In this document: positions 48,955 to 56,956 of the stretch, piece by piece
Numbering within the stretch: position 1 is the stretch's first letter
Layout of the letters: each line of letters begins with the position of its first letter
Source: Paludibacteraceae bacterium
GTDB lineage: Bacteria > Bacteroidota > Bacteroidia > Bacteroidales > Paludibacteraceae
Reading direction: 5' to 3'
Assembly (NCBI GenBank): GCA_017447875.1
Contig: JAFSMP010000002.1
Coordinates: 1-63,437 of the forward strand
Length of the DNA: 63,437 nucleotides
Program-made: the position numbers and the translations under genes
The notes under the pieces: generated by a model
The model's input: the letters and a program-made list of their open reading frames with translations, nothing else
Database searches by the model: none
Told to the model about the DNA's origin: nothing

Positions 48955-49371
48955 CTAAAACTTATTATCGTTCGGTTGGTACTTAGAAGATATTTTGAAG
49001 CTTCCAAAGAAGTCATCACCTTGCAACTGGGGCAGATCGGTCGTCATAGTTCCTTCGCCTACCGCTTTCAGCCAGTCGATGGCATCCTGATAGCGTTGTG
49101 CCCGGAGCTCAGGAATCTTACGCGGGGCGCGCTTGCTCCATAAGTGGTACAATGCGATATCAATGGCTATCATCAGAAGGAAATGGTTCCGTTCCTCACC
49201 GGTAGCGGAAAAGATTGCCTCTACATCATAGCGCCCACTCAAGTAGGACTTGATTTGGTCAATGGCCATGCGTTCCGCCATCTCAATGGCAGAGTTAGCT
49301 GCGCTTGGATCAAGAATACTCATTATCTCTTGACGCACCTGCACTTCATAATCTGATTCTTCTATAAACAT
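48955..49371 (-). CDS. DUF1320 head-completion protein (Mu gp36-like)
   Basis: 138 residues. AIEMAERMAIDQIKSYLSGR, FLLMIAIDIALYHLWSKRAPRK and PELRAQRYQDAIDWLKAVGEG are the DUF1320/gp36 pattern (an adaptor-like helical protein). It lies 2 bases before the portal gene; in Mu the family is encoded among the head genes too. Confidence 0.85.
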   Translation of the reverse strand: MFIEESDYEVQVRQEIMSILDPSAANSAIEMAERMAIDQIKSYLSGRYDVEAIFSATGEERNHFLLMIAIDIALYHLWSKRAPRKIPELRAQRYQDAIDWLKAVGEGTMTTDLPQLQGDDFFGSFKISSKYQPNDNKF

Positions 49372-49385
49372 CGTTTCAATGGCGT

Positions 49386-50966
49386 TTAATAATCGTTTTT
49401 AGATTTTCTTCGCATGTCTGCACGTGACACGGTTCTTACTGGGAATCTATCCACGCGCGTAATGGTGAACAATTCTTTGAAAGCTCCATGAACGGCATCA
49501 GGTCCGTCATCATTCGCTTTGCTGCCTTTCTCAAAGGCAAGGAACTGGTCGCGGAGTGTAGTCTGATCCGGCATGTCCTTTTCGGCATCATTGAAGATGA
49601 CATTGTGCCGCTCAAAGTACCCGGACAAACTTTCTATACGGTCAAACTTATTCGCCTTGCCACGTTCATCAGCTACAACAGGGATGTAATAACCACGCCT
49701 ATCACCTTCATTGTCAAAGTCATTGACAAACTCATCCATAGCAAACAGACCTTCAATCATGTACTTTATATTATACCGGTCAAGGTGTTTGTCTTCATAT
49801 AGGTCGTACAACCATTCAGCGGCCATGGCGCGTGACGCACGGCGAAGGTAGGTAAATATGATGTGGAACTGTCTGCCTACCTTACCCACCAGAATGAGAC
49901 CTTTGAAGTCGCCCTGATCCTTATAGGAAAGGTCGCCATAGAACACCAATGCTTCGTACTCCCGCAGTGGCAGCATCGGACCAAAGATGATATCCGTATT
50001 CTTAAACACGGATCCGTCCGCAATATGCGTGTTCATGTACTCACGCATGAACGACCTATATGGCATGGAGTTGTATTTCTTACGCCAATAATCCGCACTC
50101 GTCTTTTCCGGCCAACTCGGTTCAAAGGTAGTAAGATCCTTAACGGCATTTACGGTAAGCACATTGAAGATATCCTCATCACCGGTTTGTTTCAGTTTTT
50201 GTTTCTCCGTCAGGAAATAGGTTTTGAGCCGGTTGGTAATACTATTCTTGTGGAAGTTATTGTTGGCATATACGAAACGCTCTGTAGCGTCATCATCCGC
50301 GTCAAAGCAGCCCCATACATCTTCCGTAATATAGTCAACGCCCTCTTTCATCAGACGGTCATTATTCACATGGTTCTTATTATCCACGTCATCCACTACG
50401 ATGTAATCCGGACGCGCATCACCCTCACGGGCACCACGCGGGTTCTGACGGAAACCAAGTGACATGAACTTGACACCATCGGAGGTAGTGAAGTCACCCT
50501 CTGCCCAGTCGCCTATCTGCTGGCGTTTGCCATAGTCACGAATAAGACGGGGGTTGAACTCAATCTGTGCCTGAATGTCACCAAGTAGCTTGGCGGCTTT
50601 CGCTTCCGTCTCGCCGATGAGCAACATGAAGTGCAAATCATGCAGCGCATAATATAGGTACAAAGGAATACCCATATCAATGTGCACGGACTTACCGGCA
50701 GAACGGAAGAACTCTGCCAATTCGCGCACGCGCTTGTTCTTTATAATATCATTGGCAAGACGCTTATGGAACTTGGCACATTTCTTCTTGGCGTAGTTCG
50801 GGAAATAATACTCAAACCAACGGATATAGTCAGCCTCCAGAGAGCGAACACGCTTCTTTCGTTCCGCTTCCGTTTCAATGTCATCAACTACTTTGATGGC
50901 CATTGTACGCGCCTTTACCTTATCCCAGTAAAGGCGGGCTTCCCTTTCCGTCATTTTCAGTCCCAT
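49386..50966 (-). CDS. Terminase large subunit (Mu gp28-like)
   Basis: 526 residues. ATPase part: adenine-binding/Walker A region FFRSAGKSVHIDMG (a degenerate P-loop as in many terminases), Walker B YIVVDDVDN. Nuclease part: VFYGDLSYKDQGDF with the first Asp, and a late acidic site NDDGPDAVHG. The DSYS-type tail RMRRKSKNDY-like end is basic. It powers DNA packaging and cuts the headful. Preceded by the small subunit with 1 base between them. Confidence 0.85.
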   Translation of the reverse strand: MGLKMTEREARLYWDKVKARTMAIKVVDDIETEAERKKRVRSLEADYIRWFEYYFPNYAKKKCAKFHKRLANDIIKNKRVRELAEFFRSAGKSVHIDMGIPLYLYYALHDLHFMLLIGETEAKAAKLLGDIQAQIEFNPRLIRDYGKRQQIGDWAEGDFTTSDGVKFMSLGFRQNPRGAREGDARPDYIVVDDVDNKNHVNNDRLMKEGVDYITEDVWGCFDADDDATERFVYANNNFHKNSITNRLKTYFLTEKQKLKQTGDEDIFNVLTVNAVKDLTTFEPSWPEKTSADYWRKKYNSMPYRSFMREYMNTHIADGSVFKNTDIIFGPMLPLREYEALVFYGDLSYKDQGDFKGLILVGKVGRQFHIIFTYLRRASRAMAAEWLYDLYEDKHLDRYNIKYMIEGLFAMDEFVNDFDNEGDRRGYYIPVVADERGKANKFDRIESLSGYFERHNVIFNDAEKDMPDQTTLRDQFLAFEKGSKANDDGPDAVHGAFKELFTITRVDRFPVRTVSRADMRRKSKNDY

Positions 50967-50967
50967 A

Positions 50968-51417
50968 CTACTTGAACTCTACCATGGTGTTACTGTGCTC
51001 ATTGATGAAGATGTCCTGGTACTTGGTCATCAGGTTCACCAGTTCCGGCGTCAGTTCCGGATCCAAACGCATGCGGCTGCAAAGCCAATTGTTGTACTGT
51101 GCGAATACCTCAATGATGGTCACGAGGTTCGTCTGTTTGTCAAGCTTCTCAATAGCGGCAGCTGCTTTGGCCAGTTCATCAGGGGTCCAGTCAGAGCTAT
51201 CCAGACGTTCATTGATTTTCTGGAGCATCTTGTTAACGACCTCTTTGCGTGTAATGGTCTTAGCTGCACGCTGCACATCCCAGCCTCCTTCTGATACCCA
51301 TTTGTTTATGGTATTTCGAGAGACCCCGACGCGCTTGGCTACGACATCCTGAGTATCACCGGCTGCGTAATACAGGCGGGCTAACTCTTTCGATTTTTCC
51401 AATTCTTGTTTGTTCAT
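50968..51417 (-). CDS. Terminase small subunit (Mu gp27-like)
   Basis: 149 residues from the ATG at 51417 (MNKQELEKSKELARLYYAAG). N-terminal helix-turn-helix (TQDVVAKRVGVSRNTINKWVSEGGW), then a helical part (WTPDELAKAAAAIEKLDKQT). It recognises phage DNA for packaging. First gene of the leftward late operon, 41 bp after its promoter. Confidence 0.8.
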   Translation of the reverse strand: MNKQELEKSKELARLYYAAGDTQDVVAKRVGVSRNTINKWVSEGGWDVQRAAKTITRKEVVNKMLQKINERLDSSDWTPDELAKAAAAIEKLDKQTNLVTIIEVFAQYNNWLCSRMRLDPELTPELVNLMTKYQDIFINEHSNTMVEFK

Positions 51418-51457
51418 AAAAAATTCCAATTCGAGGGGTTGCCCCCATTTTTGGCTG

Positions 51458-51489
51458 CAAAATTACTGATAAATAAGCAAACTAACAAA
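51458..51489 (-). promoter_or_regulatory. Leftward late promoter
   Basis: On the minus strand TTTG (51489-51486), 20 bp, TAATTTTG (51465-51458). It drives terminase to gpG genes. Its -33 box lies 6 bp from the first operator dyad. Confidence 0.7.
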
Positions 51490-51494
51490 GAACC

Positions 51495-51530
51495 GTCCAA
51501 GGGTTGGACGGATGTGTCCAACGGTTGGAC
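51495..51530. promoter_or_regulatory. Two 15-bp dyads shared by the divergent late promoters
   Basis: GTCCAAGGGTTGGAC (51495-51509) and GTCCAACGGTTGGAC (51516-51530), arms GTCCAA/TTGGAC perfect in both, centres 21 bp apart, i.e. two helix turns on the same face. They fill the space between the two -33 boxes, so a dimeric protein could control both operons. Confidence 0.75.
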
Positions 51531-51567
51531 ACTTTCTTGTGAATGTGCAAGAAAGTCTGTAATTTTG
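51531..51567 (+). promoter_or_regulatory. Rightward late promoter with overlapping dyad
   Basis: TTG (51537-51539), 20 bp, TAATTTTG (51560-51567). A 9-bp dyad ACTTTCTTG-N8-CAAGAAAGT (51531-51556) spans the -33 box and spacer, a good place for a repressor. Confidence 0.7.
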
Positions 51568-51610
51568 CAGCGGATTTCGTGTTTAACCTCACGCAAAAAT
51601 TATAAGGAAT

Positions 51611-52666
51611 ATGAAAATTGCTCAAATCAAATTGTATGGTGCTATTGAAGCATACGGTGATAACTGTGCAGCTTCATTTACCAGACAACTGACGGAAGCG
51701 CAGAAGGACGCTGACGTTATTGAACTTCATGTGCATTGCCCCGGTGGGGATGTATTTGAAGGCAGTGTTATTTACAATGCAATCAAGGAAAGCCCGACAC
51801 CTGTAGATGTTTATATTGACGGTATGGCAGCAAGCATGGCGAGTGTGATCATGTTAGCTGCACGCAAAATCTACATGGCGGAAAACGCTTTCATCATGAT
51901 ACATGCACCTCACACGTTCTCATGCGGAAACGCAGAGGATCTGGAGAAAGCAGCTCATCTGCTCCGGAGTATTGAGACCAACTTCATTGAGGCGTTCTGT
52001 GCAAGGACAGGCAAAGAGAAGGACGCGGTTGCCGAATGGCTCAAAGGGGATAACTGGTTCAGTGCTCAGGAGGCAGCTGACGAGAAACTGATTGACGGCA
52101 TCGTCGGTGCCAGCGACATTCAGATCGAGAGTACCGAAGATGACCTGAAGAAAACAAATGCTACAGCGCTATTGCAGCGTTTTGAAGCAATTGCAAAAAT
52201 AAATTATCAACCTCAAAAACATCAAGAGATGGACAAAAAAGCACTCATCGCCCGTTACGGTCTGACGACTGTAACCGAGGCATCCTCCGACGAGGAAATC
52301 ATGGCTGCTATTGATGCCAAGATTAACGAAGGCAAGGCAGAAGCCCAAGCCATGCGTGAATCGCAGATCAAAGCCGCTATCGACCGCGCTGTAGCTGAGA
52401 AGAAAATCAGTGAACAGCAACGTAAGACCTATGAAGCCATTGGCAACGCTAATGGTATTGAGACCCTGAATCAGGTGTTAGCTGACATCCGTGTTCAACA
52501 GGCACCTATCACTTCCCAACTGACCCCGAAGACGGGCGCAGAGGCACGTGCCTACTGGGATTGGGATAAGTGGCAGAAAGAAGATCCGGAAGGTATCGAG
52601 GCACTTGCCAAGAATGACCCGGAGAAATTCCAAGCATTGTACGATGCCAAGTACAAGAAAGCGTAA
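51611..52666 (+). CDS. ClpP-like head maturation protease fused to scaffold
   Basis: 351 residues. Residues ~1-170 are an S14/ClpP-type protease: HVHCPGGDVFEG, catalytic Ser75 in GMAASMASVI, His98 in IMIHAPH. Residues ~205-351 are charged helix (KINEGKAEAQAMRESQIKAAI) and a short end (AYWDWDKWQKEDPEG), as expected of a scaffold. A Met at 207 (52229, MDKKALIARYG) could start a free scaffold protein, as in lambda C/Nu3. First gene of the rightward late operon. Confidence 0.85.
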   Translation: MKIAQIKLYGAIEAYGDNCAASFTRQLTEAQKDADVIELHVHCPGGDVFEGSVIYNAIKESPTPVDVYIDGMAASMASVIMLAARKIYMAENAFIMIHAPHTFSCGNAEDLEKAAHLLRSIETNFIEAFCARTGKEKDAVAEWLKGDNWFSAQEAADEKLIDGIVGASDIQIESTEDDLKKTNATALLQRFEAIAKINYQPQKHQEMDKKALIARYGLTTVTEASSDEEIMAAIDAKINEGKAEAQAMRESQIKAAIDRAVAEKKISEQQRKTYEAIGNANGIETLNQVLADIRVQQAPITSQLTPKTGAEARAYWDWDKWQKEDPEGIEALAKNDPEKFQALYDAKYKKA

Positions 52667-52693
52667 GTCAAACCAACAAAACCCATTTTCAAA

Positions 52694-53755
52694 ATGAAAA
52701 AGTTCTTTTTATTGCTGACCGCAGTTCTGTTTAACTGCTTTACCGGCGGTTTGTTTGCCGCCGCTGTAGGCGCTTCGCCTGCCATTGGCGCAGCTGCCAT
52801 GAATGCCATCGCAATGGTCCCTGACCTCGCACCGATGGGCGTACTTCGTTCGGGTGTATATACCGAGGTGTGGACCGGCGAGGTAGTAAAACAATTCTCT
52901 GATGCTGAGAATGAGGCGTTCCTGAATGGAGTACCCGATTACAGCCGCTTTGTAGAGAATGATGTGATTCACTTAGTGGATGCTGGTGTTAACCCGGATG
53001 TGCTGATTAACAACACCACTTATCCCCTTGACGTGCAAAACCTGTCTGAAACGGACATTGCTATCTCGCTGGATAAGTATCAGACCAAAGCCACCCCGAT
53101 TACAGATGATGAGCTTTACGCATGTTCCTATGATAAGATGAAACTGCGCAAAGAGCAACATGGTGACGCTATTGCAGAGAATAAGCACAACAAAGCTATC
53201 CACGCATTCGCGCCTGCAACGAACACCGCCAGCACGCCTGTATTGGCAACGACCGGTGAAGTGACCGCTGAGGGCCGTCGCCGTTTGACCACCGATGACA
53301 TCATCACGGCTAAGCACAAACTGGACAAACTGAAAGTGCCTGCACAAGGTCGCCGTCTGGTTCTTTGCTCGGATCATATCGAGGACTTGCTGCGCCAAGA
53401 CCAGAAGTTTGCCAACCAGTTCTACAACTACACGACCGGTAAGATTGCCAACCTCTATGGCTTTGAGGTATATGAGTACAGCAGCAACCCTGTTTACACC
53501 ACCGCAGGTGCCAAGAAGTCGTTCGGTGCAGTTGCCGGTACCGGTGAGTTTGAGGCTTCGGTTATCTTCTACGTGAAAAATATGTTCAAGGCGAACGGTT
53601 CAACCAAGATGTATTATTCTGAGGCTAAGACCGATCCGTTGAACCAGCGCAACCTCATCAACTTCCGTCACTACTCGGTAGCATTGCCAAAGGTAACGCG
53701 TGGAACGTGTGCCATCATGAGCGCATACGTAGCTCCGTCGCAAAGTCAATCCTAA
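52694..53755 (+). CDS. Major capsid protein with a signal-peptide-like N-terminus
   Basis: 353 residues. The body (GVYTEVWTGEVVKQFSDAE, AFLNGVPDYSRFVENDVIHL, RLVLCSDHIEDLLRQDQKFA, RHYSVALPKVTRG) fits the HK97-like capsid proteins of Bacteroidota Mu-like phages, and position after the protease/scaffold agrees. The first ~25 residues (MKKFFLLLTAVLFNCFTGGLFA) read like a Sec signal peptide, strange for a capsid. A later start at Met36 (MNAIAMVPDL, 52799) is possible, or the stretch is removed by the phage protease. Confidence 0.8.
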   Translation: MKKFFLLLTAVLFNCFTGGLFAAAVGASPAIGAAAMNAIAMVPDLAPMGVLRSGVYTEVWTGEVVKQFSDAENEAFLNGVPDYSRFVENDVIHLVDAGVNPDVLINNTTYPLDVQNLSETDIAISLDKYQTKATPITDDELYACSYDKMKLRKEQHGDAIAENKHNKAIHAFAPATNTASTPVLATTGEVTAEGRRRLTTDDIITAKHKLDKLKVPAQGRRLVLCSDHIEDLLRQDQKFANQFYNYTTGKIANLYGFEVYEYSSNPVYTTAGAKKSFGAVAGTGEFEASVIFYVKNMFKANGSTKMYYSEAKTDPLNQRNLINFRHYSVALPKVTRGTCAIMSAYVAPSQSQS

Positions 53756-53766
53756 GTTTCATCAAT

Positions 53767-53794
53767 AAGTAGCAGGGCTTCGGCCTTGCTACTT
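53767..53794 (+). other. Perfect 12-bp hairpin with UUCG loop after the capsid gene
   Basis: AAGTAGCAGGGC-TTCG-GCCTTGCTACTT, 12 pairs (one G-U) closed by C(UUCG)G, 11 bp after the capsid stop. No T-run follows, so it is not a simple terminator. It may stabilise the capsid mRNA end or partly reduce read-through to the tail genes. Confidence 0.8.
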
Positions 53795-53812
53795 ATACAA
53801 ACCTATAAGAAA

Positions 53813-54031
53813 ATGGCTAAGAGTAATTCAACTAAAGAGGCTAAGAAGGTCGCAGATCCGGAAGCTCCAAAGACAAAGACTGTTTCCAATCCGGAGGCAA
53901 AGAAGCTCATGGAGCGTTATGACGTGGATGTGATCTATCGCAATAGCCGCGGTGAGTTCTTTTTGCAGAAGGACCTCGCCATAAACAGTGAAGCCGGCAA
54001 AGCCGACAAAGTAGAAACTTTCAAAAAGTAA
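53813..54031 (+). CDS. Small late phage protein between capsid and sheath genes
   Basis: 72 residues (MAKSNSTKEAKKVADPEAPK...). Lys/Ala/Pro-rich start and a folded end (MERYDVDVIYRNSRGEFFLQKDLA). Position suggests a head-decoration or head-tail joining role; not recognised. Confidence 0.55.
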   Translation: MAKSNSTKEAKKVADPEAPKTKTVSNPEAKKLMERYDVDVIYRNSRGEFFLQKDLAINSEAGKADKVETFKK

Positions 54032-54036
54032 TCATT

Positions 54037-55314
54037 ATGGGAAGTCTTAAAGGAGTAAACATTCAACGTGGTACGATAGGTGCCAGCGTCGATCAAGGAG
54101 CGGATGCTATCACCGGCCTCTTGGCTACAGGTGTGGCGGTAGCTGCTGACGCGGCGAACGGCATCAGCGGTATTGCTCTTGGTCAGACCGTCAGACTAAC
54201 CAGCCTGACGGATGCCGAGGCTTACGGCATAAACGAATCGTATGATAGCACCAACTCGCTGAGCGTTTATCGCCATATCAGTGAGTTCTACCGCATGTTC
54301 CCCAATGGCACGCTTTACCTCATGCTGTATTCGGGTGACATGGAGGCTGCTTTTGCAGAACAATATGCAAAGAAGCTGATTATTGATGCCAATGGAGAGA
54401 TCCGCATCCTCGGTATTGCCAACACACCGGCAGCCGCTACCGAAGAATACCTCAACGGATTCCCGGAGGATGTGTTTGGTTCTATCCAACTGGGGCAACA
54501 GCTCTATGACTGGGCATTCAGTACGTTCCGCCCGTGTCAGATCATTCTGGAGGGCCGTGACTTCAATGCTGCCAATGCAGCTTCCGCGCTGGATCTGCGC
54601 AACATCACCATCAGCAACCAAGTATTGGAAGCGTTCAAGGTGTCGGTGTGCATCGCACAGGATTGGAAGTTCGCGGATGGTCTGGATGCTATCCGTAAGA
54701 AGATGGCCGACCTTGGCACCATGCTTGGCAGCATAGCCAAGAAAGCCGTCAATGAGAATATCGGCGAAGTGGAAGGTGGCAATTTGGTTGACACCACGAA
54801 TAACAAGTGGCTCGTTGCCGGACTGAGCAACCACCAGACCGTAGCCGGATGGGATTCGCAATTAGAGGCACTTGACAGCAAGGGCTATATCTTTGCCATC
54901 TCGTACACAGGCATTGCCGGTTACTACTGGAACAATGACCACACCTGTACGCCTATCAAGAAGGACAAAGACGGGTACTTCAACGAGTACACCATCAGCT
55001 ACGGCCGTGTGCATGACAAAGCCGTGCGTGATCTGCGCACCTGTCTATTGCCCAAGGTAAAGAGCACCCAACCGGTTGACCCGGACACCGGCAAACTGCC
55101 GCAGGCCTTAGTGACCTACTTCGAGCGTCTTGCCGATGATGACGTGTTCAACGCGATGGCTGCTGAAGGTTTAATCACCGCCGGTAAGACCACCGTGGAT
55201 CCGGATAGCGACTTGCTCATCTCGCCGCGTGAACTGAAAGTGTCGTTCGTACTGGTGCCGACCGGTCAGATAGACGAAATCAAAGGAACTATTAACCTCA
55301 AAACAAGCATCTGA
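54037..55314 (+). CDS. Tail sheath protein (DUF2586-like)
   Basis: 425 residues. LKGVNIQRGTIGASVDQGAD, YRHISEFYRMFPNGTLYLML, FRPCQIILEGRDF, YIFAISYTGIAGYYWNNDHTC, ISYGRVHDKAVRDLRTCLLPKV and the end ISPRELKVSFVLVPTGQIDEI match the contractile-tail sheath of Bacteroidota Mu-like phages. It shows the tail is contractile. Followed after 2 bases by the tube gene. Confidence 0.85.
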   Translation: MGSLKGVNIQRGTIGASVDQGADAITGLLATGVAVAADAANGISGIALGQTVRLTSLTDAEAYGINESYDSTNSLSVYRHISEFYRMFPNGTLYLMLYSGDMEAAFAEQYAKKLIIDANGEIRILGIANTPAAATEEYLNGFPEDVFGSIQLGQQLYDWAFSTFRPCQIILEGRDFNAANAASALDLRNITISNQVLEAFKVSVCIAQDWKFADGLDAIRKKMADLGTMLGSIAKKAVNENIGEVEGGNLVDTTNNKWLVAGLSNHQTVAGWDSQLEALDSKGYIFAISYTGIAGYYWNNDHTCTPIKKDKDGYFNEYTISYGRVHDKAVRDLRTCLLPKVKSTQPVDPDTGKLPQALVTYFERLADDDVFNAMAAEGLITAGKTTVDPDSDLLISPRELKVSFVLVPTGQIDEIKGTINLKTSI

Positions 55315-55316
55315 TT

Positions 55317-55739
55317 ATGGCTGAAATTTCAAGAGGAGGTAAGACCTTCGACAATGGCGACGTGCAAATCGCCATGCTCGGCAGCATCGACTATGAAGTT
55401 ACCAAGATCTCTTACGAGACCGAGCAAGACCATACTGCCAACTATGCCCTTGGATCCAATGAGCCAAGCAGCTATAGCATGGGTAAGAAGAAACACAAGT
55501 GTACGCTTGGACTTCGCCTGCGCAGTATATCTGAGATAGAGAAAGCTGCCGGTGGCAACCTGCTTGCCATCAAACCGTTCAACATCGTCGTCACTTTTGT
55601 CGATGAGGAGAATGAGATCATTGTGGACGTCATCAAGTGCAAGTTCCAGTCACAAGGACGGGAGGTTGGCGACAATGACGACATCAAACGCGAGTTTGAA
55701 ATGTTTGTAACCAAAATTGACTACAACGTAGTACGTTAA
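55317..55739 (+). CDS. Tail tube protein
   Basis: 140 residues. Beta-rich (NGDVQIAMLGSIDYEVTKISY, HKCTLGLRLRSISEIEKAAG, PFNIVVTFVDEENEIIVDVI, REFEMFVTKIDYNVV), right after the sheath gene, as the inner tube always is in contractile phages. The family is inferred from position and fold pattern. Confidence 0.7.
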   Translation: MAEISRGGKTFDNGDVQIAMLGSIDYEVTKISYETEQDHTANYALGSNEPSSYSMGKKKHKCTLGLRLRSISEIEKAAGGNLLAIKPFNIVVTFVDEENEIIVDVIKCKFQSQGREVGDNDDIKREFEMFVTKIDYNVVR

Positions 55740-55743
55740 CAGT

Positions 55744-56100
55744 ATGGAAAACGAAGTTAAAGATCAAGGCTGCAAGTTGCCGGAAGGTGTAACTACAGCG
55801 GATGTCCAAGCGTGGAAAGAGCGCTATGGCGAGAATAAGATTAAGATTGCTTCATTGCCCAAGGACGATGACGGCAACGAGTTCATGGACGTAATCGTGC
55901 GCGTGCCGGACCGCAAGTGTCTGGGCGAGTTCGAGAAGTGGGTGGATAAGTCGCCGGACAAAGCCAAGGAGATTCTGGTGAACGCCTGTGTGCTGAGTAA
56001 TAAGGAAACCGTCAAGGCTGACGATGGACTGTTCTTTGCTGCATTTGATGCCATCACCAAGCTCATCCCGGTTCGTACTGCAATCGTAAAAAACTGCTAA
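55744..56100 (+). CDS. Tail assembly chaperone, short form
   Basis: 118 residues (MENEVKDQGCKLPEGV...). Helical and acidic; contains RVPDRKCLGEFEKWVDKSPDKA and ends VRTAIVKNC. Located between tube and baseplate genes, where the overlapping tail chaperones (gpG/gpGT in lambda) are found. It ends at TAA 56098-56100, six bases after the heptamer A AAA AAC. Confidence 0.75.
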   Translation: MENEVKDQGCKLPEGVTTADVQAWKERYGENKIKIASLPKDDDGNEFMDVIVRVPDRKCLGEFEKWVDKSPDKAKEILVNACVLSNKETVKADDGLFFAAFDAITKLIPVRTAIVKNC

Positions 56101-56306
56101 CGGGGTTCCCTCAGATAGACGCTATTGAGGACGATGACCCCGAAGCGAACCTGTTCAATGAAATACGAAAACTAAATGCCCAGATGTCCCTTTTCTTCCA
56201 CATCCCATTCCCGGAGGATCTTCCGGATGAGTTGTGGGCAGAAAAGGTGGCACAGCTGAAATGGCTGGCTGAAAAAGGTTTGTTAGGAATAAAATCGGTT
56301 TTATGA
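55744..56306 (+). CDS. Tail assembly chaperone, -1 frameshift form
   Basis: At 56088-56094 the zero-frame codons GTA AAA AAC form the classical slippery heptamer A AAA AAC. A -1 slip continues with CTG CTA ACG (LLTGFPQIDAIEDDD...) through 70 codons to TGA at 56304-56306, which overlaps the next gene's ATG (ATGA). The total would be 187 residues. The added part (NEIRKLNAQMSLFFHIPF, LPDELWAEKVAQLKWLAEKG) is plainly protein-like, has no start codon of its own near the front, and otherwise would leave a 200-bp gap in a tightly packed operon. This matches gpG-gpGT of lambda; the long form should contact the tape measure. Confidence 0.85.
56088..56094 (+). promoter_or_regulatory. Programmed -1 ribosomal frameshift site A AAA AAC
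   Basis: Slippery heptamer in the correct zero frame (GTA AAA AAC), followed at once by TGC TAA. Only a weak hairpin (GGG-gtt-CCC, 56103-56111) is seen downstream; the phase is exact. Confidence 0.85.
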
Positions 56307-56956
56307 TAGACATTGACATCACAGATAGAATGTTTGCCGCCTTTGGTTACGTTCCAAGCGGTTATCCTAAGCAAGAAGTTATGCGTTCAGGCATAGCAGC
56401 TGCTTATGCGTCAGATGCTGCGATTAGCATAGGTCTTGGACGGGCAAACATAGCACTCATCAAAAACAGGATAGGTGCCAATGTGTTTGTCAATGGCTGT
56501 TCATTTGCCGACCTGACACTGTGTAATTCAGAGAACGGGAAGTGCTATGAGTTTGCCAATGGTCTGCTTAGCGAAGCGGCCACTGGCATTCTCGCACCTC
56601 CGCCGATGCTCACATTTGAGCGTTCTAAGAATATTGTTAAAACTACGGTAGATGGTAGCGACAGTGAAGTCGTCGAAAGTTTTGGATGTAAATCTTGGAC
56701 AATAACAATGCACGGTATATTGGTTGATACAGATAATCACCAGTACCCACAAAGCAAATTACAAGAATTACGGGAGATGTTCGAAGTCAACAATGCCTTT
56801 GAAGTGCTTGACTGTGACATCATGGCAGATCTTGGCATAGAAAATCTCTATATAGAACAGATTTCAGAATTAGAATGTCTTGTAGATTATCAGGACACTG
56901 TGAAGTATAAGTTGACTGCGCATAGTCTCAAACCAGTAGAATTCTTTTTAATGTAA
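56303..56956 (+). CDS. Baseplate/tail protein (DUF6046-like)
   Basis: 217 residues. WTITMHGILVDTDNHQYPQSKL, LREMFEVNNAFEVLDCDIM, LYIEQISELECLVDYQDTVKYK fit a small family of Bacteroidota phage baseplate proteins likely equal in role to gp53/LysM-linked tail proteins (peptidoglycan-side tail hub). Coupled to the frameshift form by ATGA. The C-terminal 9 bases overlap the convergent gene 56948. Exact role inferred from order. Confidence 0.55.
   Translation: MIDIDITDRMFAAFGYVPSGYPKQEVMRSGIAAAYASDAAISIGLGRANIALIKNRIGANVFVNGCSFADLTLCNSENGKCYEFANGLLSEAATGILAPPPMLTFERSKNIVKTTVDGSDSEVVESFGCKSWTITMHGILVDTDNHQYPQSKLQELREMFEVNNAFEVLDCDIMADLGIENLYIEQISELECLVDYQDTVKYKLTAHSLKPVEFFLM

Noticed and set aside
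56095-56306. Separate small gene after the chaperone stop
   Set aside because: No ATG, GTG or TTG lies near the front of the frame, whereas the slippery heptamer joins it exactly to the upstream gene; read as frameshift extension instead.
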